Shown: in pieces, positions 46,083 to 56,700 of the stretch | Layout of the letters: each line of letters starts with the position of its first letter | Numbering within the stretch: position 1 is the first letter of the stretch | Assembly (NCBI GenBank): GCA_014529385.2 | Contig: CM043960.1 | Location: 120,283,043 to 120,347,042, forward strand | DNA length: 64,000 nucleotides | Direction of reading: 5' to 3' | DNA from: Adiantum capillus-veneris | Lineage: Eukaryota > Streptophyta > Polypodiopsida > Polypodiales > Pteridaceae | Position numbers and translations under genes: made by a program | The notes under the pieces: generated by a model | What the model was told of the DNA's origin: nothing | The model's input: only the letters and a program-made list of their open reading frames with translations | The model's database searches: none

Positions 46083-47582
46083 TTAGACCTCTTGTACATC
46101 TTCCTTGTCTTCTCCTTCACCGGATGATTCCAGAGCTTCATGTTCACTTTGATCTTCACCTGTGTTTTTCTCTTCTTCCTCATCCATATCTTCTAAATCA
46201 TTGTCTCCTCTTCTCTTAAACATTTTAATCCTTTTTCCTGCAATGGGAATCTTTACTTCTGTACCATCTAGTTCAGACAAGCTGTAAGTAGCATTTTCAT
46301 GCACATGCTTTACAACATACAGTCCAAACCATCTTTTTGAGAACTTACGCATGATTGTGTGTTGGTTATCAAGGCTACTATCAAACACTAAAACCCAGTC
46401 ACCTTTGTCAATTGCTTTGCTCCTGAGTCGATGTCGCTTATCAAAATAGTCCTTGTTTTTCAACCTTGCATTTTTGAGTCGTTCTTTTGCAGCTTCAATG
46501 TCTCCAGGTCTTCTCTCTAGCTGCCTTATACGCAGTGCGAGGAGATCTTCCCTACTAAGCCCCTCTTGCCAAGGTAGTACATTCCATGTGGGAATTGTAT
46601 CCTCAATCGGCATCACTGGCTTTTGACCATGCATTAGCTCCGCAGGCATGTAGTCAGTTACTGAGCTATGTGTTGTACGATCAGCCCATAAAGCATATCG
46701 TAACAATTTTGGCCACTCACCAACTCTTCCTTCGCAAGCCTTGGCCAAAGCTTTGATGATAGGAGGATGCCCTCTTTCACTCTTTCCATTGCCTTCAGGG
46801 TTGTAAGCTGTAGTAAGAGAAAGCTTGATCCCTAATCTAGAAAAGAACTCCCTTGCTTCTTCGGCATCCAGTTCACCTCAATCTGCAATGATTTTTTCCA
46901 CACAACCATAACGGCAAATCACCTCATCAAGAAGGAATTTGCACACAGCTTTTGTGGTCTTAGCTCTTAATGCTCTTCCTTCAACCTGGTTAGCTAGGTC
47001 CTCTCGTGCAAGAACCAAGTATCTCATCTGCCAGAGTCCTAAAGGCATCGTGACTAGATCCACAACCCATTTATAGTGCATGGCTAGTGGATATGTAGGG
47101 TGCAATCTATCATGATGTCGAACATTTGAATACATTTGACAAGTTACACATGACTCTACAAACTGAGATACATCTTTATACATACCCTTCCACGAGTATT
47201 TTTCTTTCAACTTGGAGAAGGTTGCCCACACACCCCTATGTCCAGCCCATAGACTCTCATGAAACTCTTGCATGAGCTTTACTTGAGTCTCTTTTTTACA
47301 TATAACCCGTTGTGGTGTAGCACCCTTTTGTTTAGGATGCTTCCACAAGTAACCATCCCTTAAAAAGTACCCATATGCTTTCCTGCGTATCCTCTTGAAT
47401 TCTTGTTCAGACCAATCATCCTGTTTTGTTAGAGTACTCAAGTACCTTCCAATAGAAAGCCAATCACCTTCATAAAGATCTTTCAAGAACAATTCAAGTG
47501 AATTAGTCATGCAAACATTGTTACCTTTGACATGAGAGATAGAATAGAATTTTGTGCCTACATCATCTCCCTCATCAATCAT
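46083..47582 (-). pseudogene. Element E integrase
   Basis: Integrase inserts element DNA into the host genome. A zinc finger (HESLWAGHRG ... CVTC, about 47265-47135) leads the core. The first Asp is in WVVDLVTMP and the second in KIIAD just before a TGA at 46878-46880 (one base from CGA). The Glu is in NPEGNGKSERGH near 46780. The C-terminus has KGDWVLVFDSSLDNQH, then FGLYVVKHVHENATYSL, and an acidic Glu/Asp tail. All three catalytic residues survive; the single TGA splits the frame at 46878. No chromodomain is seen after the GPY/F-like region. Confidence 0.88.
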
Positions 47583-49541
47583 TTGTGACTAATCTTCATA
47601 CCTTGCCCTTGATAGCATATCTGCCACTGTATGGTCTTTACGTGCAATGTGCTTAAACTCGGGATTTAAGGACTTAATGTAAGCAATCCACCGCAACATA
47701 GCAATGTCTGGTGTTGAGCAGCTTGTAATCATCCCAAGAAGTGGTAGACAATCTGTTTCTACAACCACACATGCACCAATTAGGTACTATTTCCCACTTT
47801 TCAAGGCTGTAACCATACCCCATAACTCTCTCTTTATCTGTGGATAGTTTCTTTGGCGAGCACTTAGTACCTTTGCTCCAAATCTTACCACATACCTGTG
47901 TCCTTCTTTGTCATCTTGCCCTATTGCCCATCCAATCCCTGTAGGACTGGTATCTACTGTCACAATCACTGGCCTTTGACACTCATAGTCTACCTTTCTC
48001 AAAGTCGTTGCTGACTGGAGTAACTCCTTTAGCTTTTTCATGGATTTTATATGTGCTTCTGTCCATTTAAACTTTCGATTCTTTCTAAGCAGCTGATAAA
48101 GAGGATCAGCTACATGTGCATAATGTGCAATCCAAATAACATAGAAGACACATGCTCCCAGAAACCTTCTAACCTCAGTGATGCTAGTGCATGTTTCTTT
48201 CATTCTTTGGATGGCATCTACCTTTGATGGACAAGGTTTCCTACCATATGGCCTGCACATGTGCCCCACAATGAGCACTTCTTTGACACCAAACATAGAC
48301 TTTTTCCCTGACAATGTAAGATTCACTTCTTCCAACCTAGACAAAATTTTATCACAATCATTTATGTGATTTACCACAAACCTGCGACATCCCTTGAGAT
48401 CCAAAGCTTCATCTTTGTCACTTTCTTCACATCCTTTGATAGGCAAATCATCAATGAAAGGCATTGTGATTTGAGGAATAAAGTCACGTAAGACCTTATT
48501 CATCCCATTCATCATATGTGCAACCGAGTTGGTTGCTCCCTGTGGCAAGGTACACATCCTTACCAAACCCAAAGGTGTCCTCATGGTTGTCAAGTCTCTG
48601 CTTTCGATTGCAAGCTGAAATTGATCATACCCTGAGTAGAGATCCCCCATTGAGTAGATTGCCCTCCCTGCAAACGCCTCTGCAAATTCATCCACAATTG
48701 GACCTGTACCTAAATTTCTAATTGTCACCTTGTTCACTGGTTGCATATCTTGGATGAAGCGTAGAGAACCATTCTTCTTTGGAACTGTGAACCACCTGTT
48801 TGAGTATGGAGCACAAGCAGGCTCCAAGATTCCCATTTTGATTTTCTCATTCAATAGCTCTACTAACTTTGGCAAATGAGCCTTTGGAACCGGAATAGGC
48901 CGCAGATTCCAAGGCACATGAGGTATTGTGAAAATTACCATAGGAGCTACAATATAAGGATCAACACATCCTATCTCATGTGGCTCAAATGCAAAAGCCT
49001 TACCATGATTTGAAAGCATTTCTTTGAAGCACTTTGTCTCCTCCTGTGTTAGAAACTCCTCGCAACCAATCTGCAACTCTTGAAAAGACTCCTTTGTGAA
49101 GGTATACCCGATCTTTTTAGGATTCCGCAAACTTGGTTGTAAAGAAGCCTGTTCAATATTTTCCCTGTTGTTGGGTGGTAAGGGTGAAGCTACTGGTTTC
49201 ACCTTCTTTGCTACACTCTTGTATTTAGTGTCAACATGGACTTCTGGGCCAACTGTTTGGCTTTCTTTAAAGGCTTCTATTACTTGATACATTTCCATAG
49301 AGCAAACTTCCACAACTTCATTTTCAAGATGCAAACTAGACCTCATTATAGCATCAAGCTCACCCATAGTATCTACAAAAGAAACTTGTTCACACAAACC
49401 CAAAACATTTTCAGTAGGCTTTAGCAACCCACTCTTTTTCATGCCTATTTGTACATTATGCACATATTGCCTCTCATATATCTTCAAATCTTCAAGTTTT
49501 GTAAAACATATTGATCCATTCCTTGTTACCAAGGAGCTCAT
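47583..49541 (-). pseudogene. Element E reverse transcriptase and RNase H
   Basis: The 584-codon frame from 49541 holds the RT: YSNRWFTVPKKNGSLRFIQD, YSMGDLYSGYDQFQLAIE, TPLGLVRMCTLPQGATNS and catalytic FIDD in MPFIDDLPIKG (about 48446-48457). RNase H follows with TVDTSPTGIGWAIGQDDKEG. A TAG near 47784 (one base from CAG) interrupts it, after which GACVVVETDCLPLLGM and LSRARYED continue to the integrase. The LPQGATNS and DDLPIKG variants are unlike common plant gypsy RTs (usually FGLTNAPATF and FIDDILVYS). I associate this style with fungal elements from memory, unverified. Confidence 0.9.
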
Positions 49542-49609
49542 CGAGAAAGTTTCACCTATTTTTGGATCAGGCGAGACCCTTTTTCTTTCTGTACCACTGC
49601 AATCCCGCT

Positions 49610-50623
49610 TTACAATGGTACTTGGCCAAAACCCATCATTTCTCTATGATCATGAAACTCTTTGCTTACCTTTGGTAGAGGATGTTCTCTGAGGTTGTCA
49701 CGATTTCTTTCATGGTTTACACAGACTGTGAGAAATTGGACAGCTCGTTTACCATCTTTGCTACGTATTCTAGCATATGCTAAACCATCGTCCATTACCT
49801 TTGTTTCCATTCGAACTCCCACAATGTAGGGTTGTCCAAGGATGAGATGATATGAAGATGTATCCTGTACAAAGAAGTTTTGGTCAATCTTTACATCACC
49901 TATTGTTACCTTCACACCTGGACATGCTGCATACAATTCACCGGATGAATTGTTTGCCACTTTTACCATCCAGCCATGATCTGTGTCCATCGGCCATTTG
50001 CACTTGTTGTAGAGACTCTTTGACATTATGTTTATTTCTGAACCATGGTCAATCAAGGCAACAAATGGCTCTTCAAGATCACCTACCTTGACCAAAGTTT
50101 CTGTAGTAGCCCTTGCCCAATGACTTCGTGAATAGTAACTCCTAGGAATATCTTCAACTTCTTCATCATCATTTGAGAAATACACTTGCTTCACTCTCCC
50201 ACTAGATTGGTAGCATCCTACCACAGCTCCATCATTCTCCTTATTTTGTAGTTGCATCCCTTGTGTCTTTGAGGTTTCCCCTTCAACCTGTGGACGAGAA
50301 ACTTCAGCAAGGGTTTGCCTCTTTCTCTTGATGATGTCAATGATCTCCTCATGGAATTCACGCTTTGCAATGCCAAGAACTTCTCCTAGAGTAAACTCAA
50401 TCTTGCTATTCAAGATCCTTTCCTCCAAGACTTTCTTTAAATCTGTAGCAACCTCAATATCAGATTGTAGTTTATAAGTTGGGCCTTTTGTCTTACCTTT
50501 CGTTGGCTCTTTCTTCTTTCCTGTTGTAGACTCCTCCATGAGTACTTCAGGTGGAGATGCTCCTTGTGTTGAGGGTGTTTGAGAAGGCATTGAGTCGCTT
50601 CTTCCCCCACTTCTAGAAGCTCT
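49610..50623 (-). pseudogene. Element E protease region
   Basis: In the same frame as gag, after one TAA. The retropepsin motif reads FVALIDHGSEINIMSKSLYN (about 50063-50007), so the active-site triplet is D-H-G instead of D-S/T-G. Further on, SYHLILGQPYIVGVRMETKV gives the second hydrophobic-Gly hallmark. The N-terminal 180 residues are Lys/Glu-rich linker. A frameshift near 49600 separates it from RT. Whether DHG is a family trait or decay cannot be told from one copy. Confidence 0.8.
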
Positions 50624-51997
50624 TTATGATGGTCCTTCATCAGCATTCTCACGTCTGCGCTTCTCTTCTACAATTGCCTCATTTTGTTGGCATTTTGTAA
50701 TGTAGGCATGCACTGACAACGAGTCCACTGGATCATTCCATCCTGTTTCTAGACGTATGCAATCACCTGCTTCATGTAGAATCTCTTTTGTAAGCTTTCT
50801 CTTTTTAGCTAATTGCATGACATTTGGCCAAATTTGACCATGATGGTCACTCACCTCTTCATCACAAAAATGTTCAATTTTTACTCCATAAGTAGCTGCC
50901 TCAACTGAAGAGGTGGCATGCTTGGTTGCCATATCTTCAACTAAGGTTTGCATTCCCCCCTTCCCAAAGTTAGTTCTCAAGGGTAGACCTCTCTCTCTTA
51001 AGTGGATTTTACCATCCTTAAAAAAGACAACATCTTTTGACAAAGCATCACGAAAATCATCACAATCCCTTCTTACATGGTCTGTACTATGACACCAAAT
51101 ACATCTATTAACAAACCCTTCTTTGGGCTGTTGTCTTTGCCTAGGAAGGGGCCCTGATGGTTGGCCTTTTTCTTCAAGCTTTGCAAACTTCACCTTCAAG
51201 TCACGCATTCCCTTCACAAGCTCATCTAGCATGGACTCATCAAACTTAGGAGCGATAAAAGTAGGCTTTACCATTTTGTCAGAAGTTGAGGTGGAAGGAC
51301 TTGTAGTGTTTACTACCATCTTGTCCCTTCTTCTTTGTCGTTTGGCAAGCAGTGAGATAGCACCTTCAACCTCATTCCAGTCGGTCTTTAGTCCTTGCTC
51401 AGCATCTTTATCTTCAAGAAGAAGCTCCAAATTTTCTTGAAACTCTTTACCTGCAACTTGTAAGAAAAGATCTGTCTTCTCTGCATCTAGTGTGGCCCTT
51501 TCTGTCCTAGTGAGTTGTGCATAGCGCCGCTCAAATTCCCTAAGTAGCTCTGTTATTGATAGTCCTTGCTTTGGCTTGACTACCCATTCTAAGAATGTCC
51601 TTTTGGTCACTCTCTCCGAGTCCTCCATGAAATATTCCTCCCTTAAAGCTACTTTGAGTTCTTCCCAATTTCTCCCATGCCCATCTTTAATTGCCCTAAC
51701 ATGCTCCCTAATTTCTGGAGCAACAACTAGCTCAAAGCTTTGAATCATCTCACCTTCTGACACGCGATGCAGCTCCATCTCCTTCACATACTCGCGTAAG
51801 TACTTGGTTACATCTTTGCCATTGAACTGATCCATTCTGTTGACGACCGCTTGTATGGCCTTCGTTGCTGAAATCTCCCTTCTTTCAGTAGCATGTTGTT
51901 GTTGTATGAACATTGCAAATGCTTGAAACATTTGCATTGTTGTTGGGTCAAAATGCATACCCTGTTGCTCAACATGATCACCCATGGTTACCCACAA
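50624..51997 (-). CDS. Element E Gag
   Basis: A 457-codon open frame, the only complete retroelement gene here. The start is ATG at 51997 or the in-frame ATG at 51985 (MGDHVEQQGMHFDP), about 40 bases from the LTR end. A capsid-like domain spans residues 50-230 (AVVNRMDQFNGKDVTKYLRE, REEYFMEDSERVTKRTFLEW, ELLREFERRYAQL). A zinc knuckle, CIWCHSTDHVRRDC, near residue 296 matches CX2CX4HX4C exactly and would bind element RNA. It ends at a TAA followed in the same frame by the protease, so gag-pro may have been one polyprotein before the stop, or the stop may be read through. Confidence 0.85.
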   Translation of the reverse strand: MWVTMGDHVEQQGMHFDPTTMQMFQAFAMFIQQQHATERREISATKAIQAVVNRMDQFNGKDVTKYLREYVKEMELHRVSEGEMIQSFELVVAPEIREHVRAIKDGHGRNWEELKVALREEYFMEDSERVTKRTFLEWVVKPKQGLSITELLREFERRYAQLTRTERATLDAEKTDLFLQVAGKEFQENLELLLEDKDAEQGLKTDWNEVEGAISLLAKRQRRRDKMVVNTTSPSTSTSDKMVKPTFIAPKFDESMLDELVKGMRDLKVKFAKLEEKGQPSGPLPRQRQQPKEGFVNRCIWCHSTDHVRRDCDDFRDALSKDVVFFKDGKIHLRERGLPLRTNFGKGGMQTLVEDMATKHATSSVEAATYGVKIEHFCDEEVSDHHGQIWPNVMQLAKKRKLTKEILHEAGDCIRLETGWNDPVDSLSVHAYITKCQQNEAIVEEKRRRENADEGPS

Positions 51998-52011
51998 ACT
52001 CTCACCCTAGC

Positions 52012-52032
52012 AGATTCACATCGGGTTTACCA
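52012..52032 (-). other. Element E candidate primer-binding site
   Basis: On the minus strand TGGTAAACCCGATGTGAATC begins six bases after the LTR end. Position and TGG start fit a PBS, but I could not match it to a plant tRNA 3' end. Confidence 0.45.
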
Positions 52033-52038
52033 AAAATA

Positions 52039-53496
52039 TGTCGAAAAAATTGCGATCTTGCCAGGAAAGCACCGGGCTTATGGCTGTGAGAGTTTGTGAG
52101 AGAACTCAACAAAAAATATATGAAGGAGTTAAACCATAGATGCCATGAAGAATAGGGTTTGGAAAGAAGTGCAATTAAAGAAGACTCACTCTTTCTCTCT
52201 TGCACTCACACACACAAAGAAAGAACGCAAAAGAGAATGTCAAAACAATACGAAGATGAAAACATCAAGGCTATGGTCGTATCGTATCATGGGTAATATG
52301 AAAGGGTTAATGGATGAGTTAATGGCATTCAATCTTGGCTGACCAAATAGGCTACGAATTGTTCTTTGGAATTGTAGTTTGTGCTTACCATAATATATAT
52401 ATTTTGTCTAGTGATTGGGATTAATTGTGTATACAAATCCTCTTGGTTCATAGCAAGATAACTACGTTTACATCAAAAGAAAAATTATAGTCTATGAGAG
52501 GTAGTATGATGGGATCCGGTGATAGAAGTATTTCATTGAGCCTTTCAGAGCCGAAGAGAAACACTATACGTTGTTGAAAGTGTATTTTACGGCTAATCCA
52601 TACGTTAATTCTAATAGATCGTACAGAGTGAAAGCGATAGAAATGATCATCATGTGGGTTATTCATCTAGGATAGTATGTGAGAAATGTAGATATGAGAG
52701 AAGTGAAGAGATGAGAAGTTTCCCTCCCAAGCCCTATTCTTGCACGTAGGCAATAAGGATACTGCGGGGAGAGATGTACCTGTAGCAAAGAGAACCTAGA
52801 GAGGATGAATTACTAAAAATGAGAGAGATAGGTTTGGTTAAGGAGATGAGATTAGATACATATATATATGTTGGATTAGAGATGAAAATGAAAACAACAA
52901 GAAATCAAGAAAACATCAATGTAGAACACATCTTACTTGAAACCCTTCGGCACCATTATTGATGGGAGAGAGAAGAAGAGGGGAGAATTCAATGTTGATT
53001 GATACGCCAAGTACAACACCTTCTTTGATTAGAGTTGATCTTCCAAGGATAGCGTACAAGAATGGCTAGTCTTCCTCTAGGAGAAAGTGTAGGCTTGGGC
53101 TTACGTTAATGGGGCTAAGTACAATTAGGCATTACTACTCACTCCCTCAAGAATTCCTCTCATCAATGGCTTGAATGCTTGAGTTCTTTCCAAGGAAGAA
53201 GAGGTCCCCTTTTATAGGTGAAGGGAACCCACAAGGGTTTACACAAGAAGAGAGGAGCCAGTGTGAACATGAATTGGAAAAGTTGGAAATGAGCTGTCCT
53301 TGCATGATGTGGGCAGACTAGGGTCCAGTATTTTGATCATATCTCCTCAACCGTTGCTCCAAATAAAAAAGTAAAAAAATGGGCAAAAACTTCAGCTCAT
53401 TAGCTACGATTTTCATTTTAAAATCGTTTTCCAATTTGGATTGGAACCTTGTGTAAAAAATTCATCAAAATAGGGTCCATTTATGGCAGCAAAAAC
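52039..53496 (-). repeat. Element E 5' LTR, truncated
   Basis: Matches 44063-45521 nearly base for base (differences such as gtcctatcg/gtcgtatcg, tacataggcaa/taggcaa). It stops at ggcagcaaaaac, where family A LTR sequence begins. About 500 bases of the U3 are missing, which probably includes part of the promoter. Confidence 0.88.
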
Positions 53497-54290
53497 AATG
53501 GGGTGCCAGCATGAGTAAAAAGCATGAGGGGTCGACCAAGAGAGAGAGGGGGCTGATTTTCGCAAGGCATTATCACACACACACACACACACACAATGTC
53601 ATGTGTGAAGCAAGAAGACTCTCTCTCCTTCTCAAGCTTTAACGAAAAGCTCATCATCTACTCCAAGCTTGTGAGAAGGGAGGCCTCCACCAACAACTCT
53701 TGGCTTTGTGATGCAAATCCAACCAAGAGCCAAGCTTCAATGCATGCTCATCTCCTCTACCATGCTAATTAATAAGCTATGCTAAGCTTTTATGAGTGAT
53801 TATGTGAGGAGATATACTTCTTTCTCGTAAGAATACTCCTTCCTATCAATCTACTCTCATACCCCGCTAGCTCTCACCATCTTCGAAGGTGTGTGAGGTC
53901 TTGGGTCTGAGACCGTGAGGGAAGTGATGTTGTGCTTTATAAATGTGTGCATGGTTCTTGAAGCTTACATCTTCATTGCACCAGCAAGTTATTGAAGGAA
54001 CACAAAGTACTGTATTGTAAAATGTCTCCCTTGATGGGGGAAACCTATAATACAAAGCCTTTTGGAGGGGGGACCGGCTCCATCATCCGGTCCTCAACTA
54101 TTGTCAATAGCTTAATTTCTCTCTCTTTTGAAGTATTGTTCATGCCTATCTAACTATGTGTTATGCTTTTTGTTGCTCTCTACATCCAAGCACTCTTGCT
54201 ATGCTCGTTAGGGTTCTATTCTAATAAAATGCTCACTATGTTTATGCTATTTTCCGCTACACACAAGTTACTAGGCCATTAAATGTTACA
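53497..54290 (+). repeat. Family A LTR, copy 3 (5' LTR, left-truncated)
   Basis: Corresponds to about 540-1342 of copy 1 and ends GTTACA, followed by an initiator-Met PBS, so it is a 5' LTR. The first 450 or so bases are missing at the junction with element E. A (CA)n tract (53573-53596) lies in a different place from that in the other copies. Confidence 0.85.
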
Positions 54291-54304
54291 TTGGTATCAG
54301 AGCA
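54291..54304 (+). other. Primer-binding site (initiator Met tRNA)
   Basis: TTGGTATCAGAGCA follows the LTR end. TGGTATCAGAGC is the complement of the 3' end of plant initiator tRNA-Met and the commonest PBS of plant LTR elements. Confidence 0.9.
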
Positions 54305-55440
54305 CAAGGTTTCTATTTTCTTGCTCAAGAAGGGAGGTCCTCAAGCTAACTATAAATGGTTCATATTATTAATTGCAATTGAGTAAGTAGAATAGGGATT
54401 TTTCAGCCTTACAGTGCGCCTGCTTCGTGCAGATAACGGGGCATCATCATCGAGAGCTATGGTCTTAATAGTGGAGTCCTACGGAGCTTGCCTATGGCTT
54501 AGATGACTGAGCTTTCATTTTTGCCCCTTTTTTTTCTTATCAGTATTGTTAGTCCCCTGTGTTTGTTAGGCTTCATTAAGTCACTTACAAGATAGAAGAT
54601 TTATAGTATAAAGATCTACTTCCTGTATACGGCCTTATTGTCGTATGAAGTGGTTGATAAACATCTTTGCACTTGATGGTTCTTTCTTACCTCTGACATT
54701 CTAGCTTTTGCAGATGACTTTCGAGGCATACCTCGTGAAGTTTCAGCATTTTCTTGTACCTTCTTCTCTTTAATTGCTCGACATCTCTTCAGTCTTTTCT
54801 TCATCTAGATTATGGATTTTTCTTGCCTCTTTTTGTTATTCGGTCAGTTGACATCTCAGGGCTTTAAGGAGTTTAATGAAGAACTCGTCTATATTCTTGC
54901 TATACTCTCTACCCAGTTCATGGGACATCTTTTGCACAACCATTAGCAATTCGGCTCCAAATGGCAAGTTAGTGTTCGATGACATCACAAATGTGTTGCT
55001 CATTGAAGAAATTTGACATAAATCTCTCGACGGTGCTAGTCATGGAGATGCATATATGGTTGGCAGTTCAACGAAGGCACAAGGCCGTGACAAGAACAAA
55101 TACAAAAGCAAAAGTAGAAAGCAAAATCCTCGTAGTCCTAGCAGGCACAAGAACTCAAGTAGAGACCGCAGTGCCAGAAATGTCGAGTGTTACTAATGCC
55201 ATAAGAAGGGCCGTTACAAAAAGGATTGTCGCAGTTTCCTAAGAGATCAAAAAAACATGCAAAAAGATAATTCTGGCAAAAACAAAAGTACGATAAAGAT
55301 CAGGGAGCTCAATGTGGTTGAGTCTCCCATACCTACCACTTTAGTGGAGGATGCTCCTCCTCCAGTGATGAACATTATGCCAACATAGATTCATGCAGAG
55401 GTGACAGCAGATCCCTCAGATGTTCTCATTTTCACTTCAA
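54305..55440 (+). pseudogene. Junction of gypsy A leader and copia relic 3 gag
   Basis: The first 60 or so bases are leader of the element with the initiator-Met PBS. Copia gag is recognisable from about 54940 (NGKLVFDDITNVLLIEE) to a zinc knuckle near 55187-55228 reading CY, a stop, CHKKGRYKKDC. Here the expected His of CX2CX4HX4C is Arg. The exact junction between the gypsy leader and copia is not visible; it lies between 54360 and 54900. Stops are frequent. Confidence 0.55.
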
Positions 55441-56700
55441 ATCTCACTCTAGATGCTTTGGTTGCATAGGATGAGGGTTATGTACAGAATTGGATTCTTG
55501 ATTCTGGTGCAAGTTTTCATGTCACACCGAATAGAGAGTGGTTTTCCTCTTATGCATTCATGCATGGCATACTCAAGCTTGGTGATTCCTATGAGCTTGA
55601 AATTATTGGCATTGGTGATGTGAAACTTCAGATGCATAATGGCACTACTTTTGTGTTGCAAAATGTCAGACATGTGCCCAAGCTTACAAAGAGCTTGCTT
55701 TCTATAAGGCAATTGGATGATCTTGGCTACACTACAGTTTTTGATAATCCTTCTTGGCTTATCCTCAAGAACAACCTTGTCATGATGAAAGGTCGTAAAA
55801 ACGGATCCATGTACTCTATGTTTGTTTTGAGTGTCCATGAACACTTTATCTATGTTGCCATGATATCGTCTAATGAGTTGTGGCATAGCCGGCTAGGGCA
55901 TGTTAGCCAAAAGGAAATGAAAACACTTCAACGTTTTGGCTACTTACATGTGTTAGATTACACGGAGTTTCCATTGTGTGAGCATTGTCTCTACGAAAAA
56001 CATACTCGGTTGACATCTTCACCATTGAACAAGAAACTAGGCAAACCGCTAGAGTTAGTGCACAGTGATTTGTGTGGCCCAATGCCACATAAAACTCTAT
56101 GGGAGGCAAACTACTTTCTCACGTTCATAGATGATTCTACCAGAATGGTGTGGTTATATCTCCTTAAGCATAAGGAAGAGGTCTTTTCTACGTTCTAGAA
56201 ATTCCTCGCCATGGTTGGGAACAATCAGGAAAAAAGCTCAAAGCTTTTCAAACGGACAATGGTGGAGAATACGTCTCTACGAAGTTCAAGGATTTTTGCA
56301 ATCAAAGAGGCATTCGTCGGTAGTTTACTGCTCCATAAACACTTGCACAAAATGGGATAGCTCAAAGAATGAATCGCATGGTTCAAGAGCAAGTTATCTC
56401 TATGATTCCTATGGCAAAGCTTACTCCAGAGTTTTGGGGGGAAGTTGTTCTGACAACAATGCACATCATCAATAGGTCACCTAGTTCTCCTTTGAATTTT
56501 GAAATACCAAAAGAATTATGGATTGGGAAAATGCCAAGCTTTGAGCATTTACGTGTATTTGGATGTGAGGCATATGCACATGTGTCCAAAGAACTTCATT
56601 GCAAGCTAGATCCTAGGTCATACGAATGCATTTTTATAGGCTATGGTGCAAATGGAGAGATGGGTTGTCCTCTCTAGCACCCAGAATCTCACAAAATCAT
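55441..56700 (+). pseudogene. Copia relic 3: protease and integrase
   Basis: Protease active site WILDSGASFHVT at about 55490-55525. The 212-codon frame at 55560-56198 covers the protease C-terminus, pre-integrase domain and start of integrase (ELWHSRLGHVSQKEM and LCEHCLYEKHTR zinc finger, HSDLCGPMP with the first Asp). After a TAG and frameshift, QTDNGGEYV (about 56248-56275) carries the second Asp. The catalytic Glu is replaced: NGIAQRMNR, with CAA (Gln) at 56363-56365 where active copia integrases have GAA (Glu). The post-core region (FEHLRVFGCEAYAHV) follows to 56677. Confidence 0.88.

Larger units (their letters stand above)
44063..53496 (-). mobile_element. Element E: near-complete Ty3/gypsy retrotransposon
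   Basis: Reverse-strand element with two direct LTRs (44063-46024 and 52039-53496), a polypurine tract next to the left one and the expected order gag-protease-RT-RNase H-integrase from right to left. LTR ends are TGTCG...CGACA. It has only a handful of inactivating changes, so it is the youngest element here. Its 5' (right-hand) LTR lacks about 500 bases of U3. The RT and protease motifs are unusual for plant gypsy elements. It is inserted in a family B LTR. Confidence 0.9.

Noticed and set aside
54616..54804. Lys/Arg-rich minus-strand frame
   Set aside because: Lies in the copia gag/leader junction region, no family similarity, and the plus strand explains the neighbourhood.
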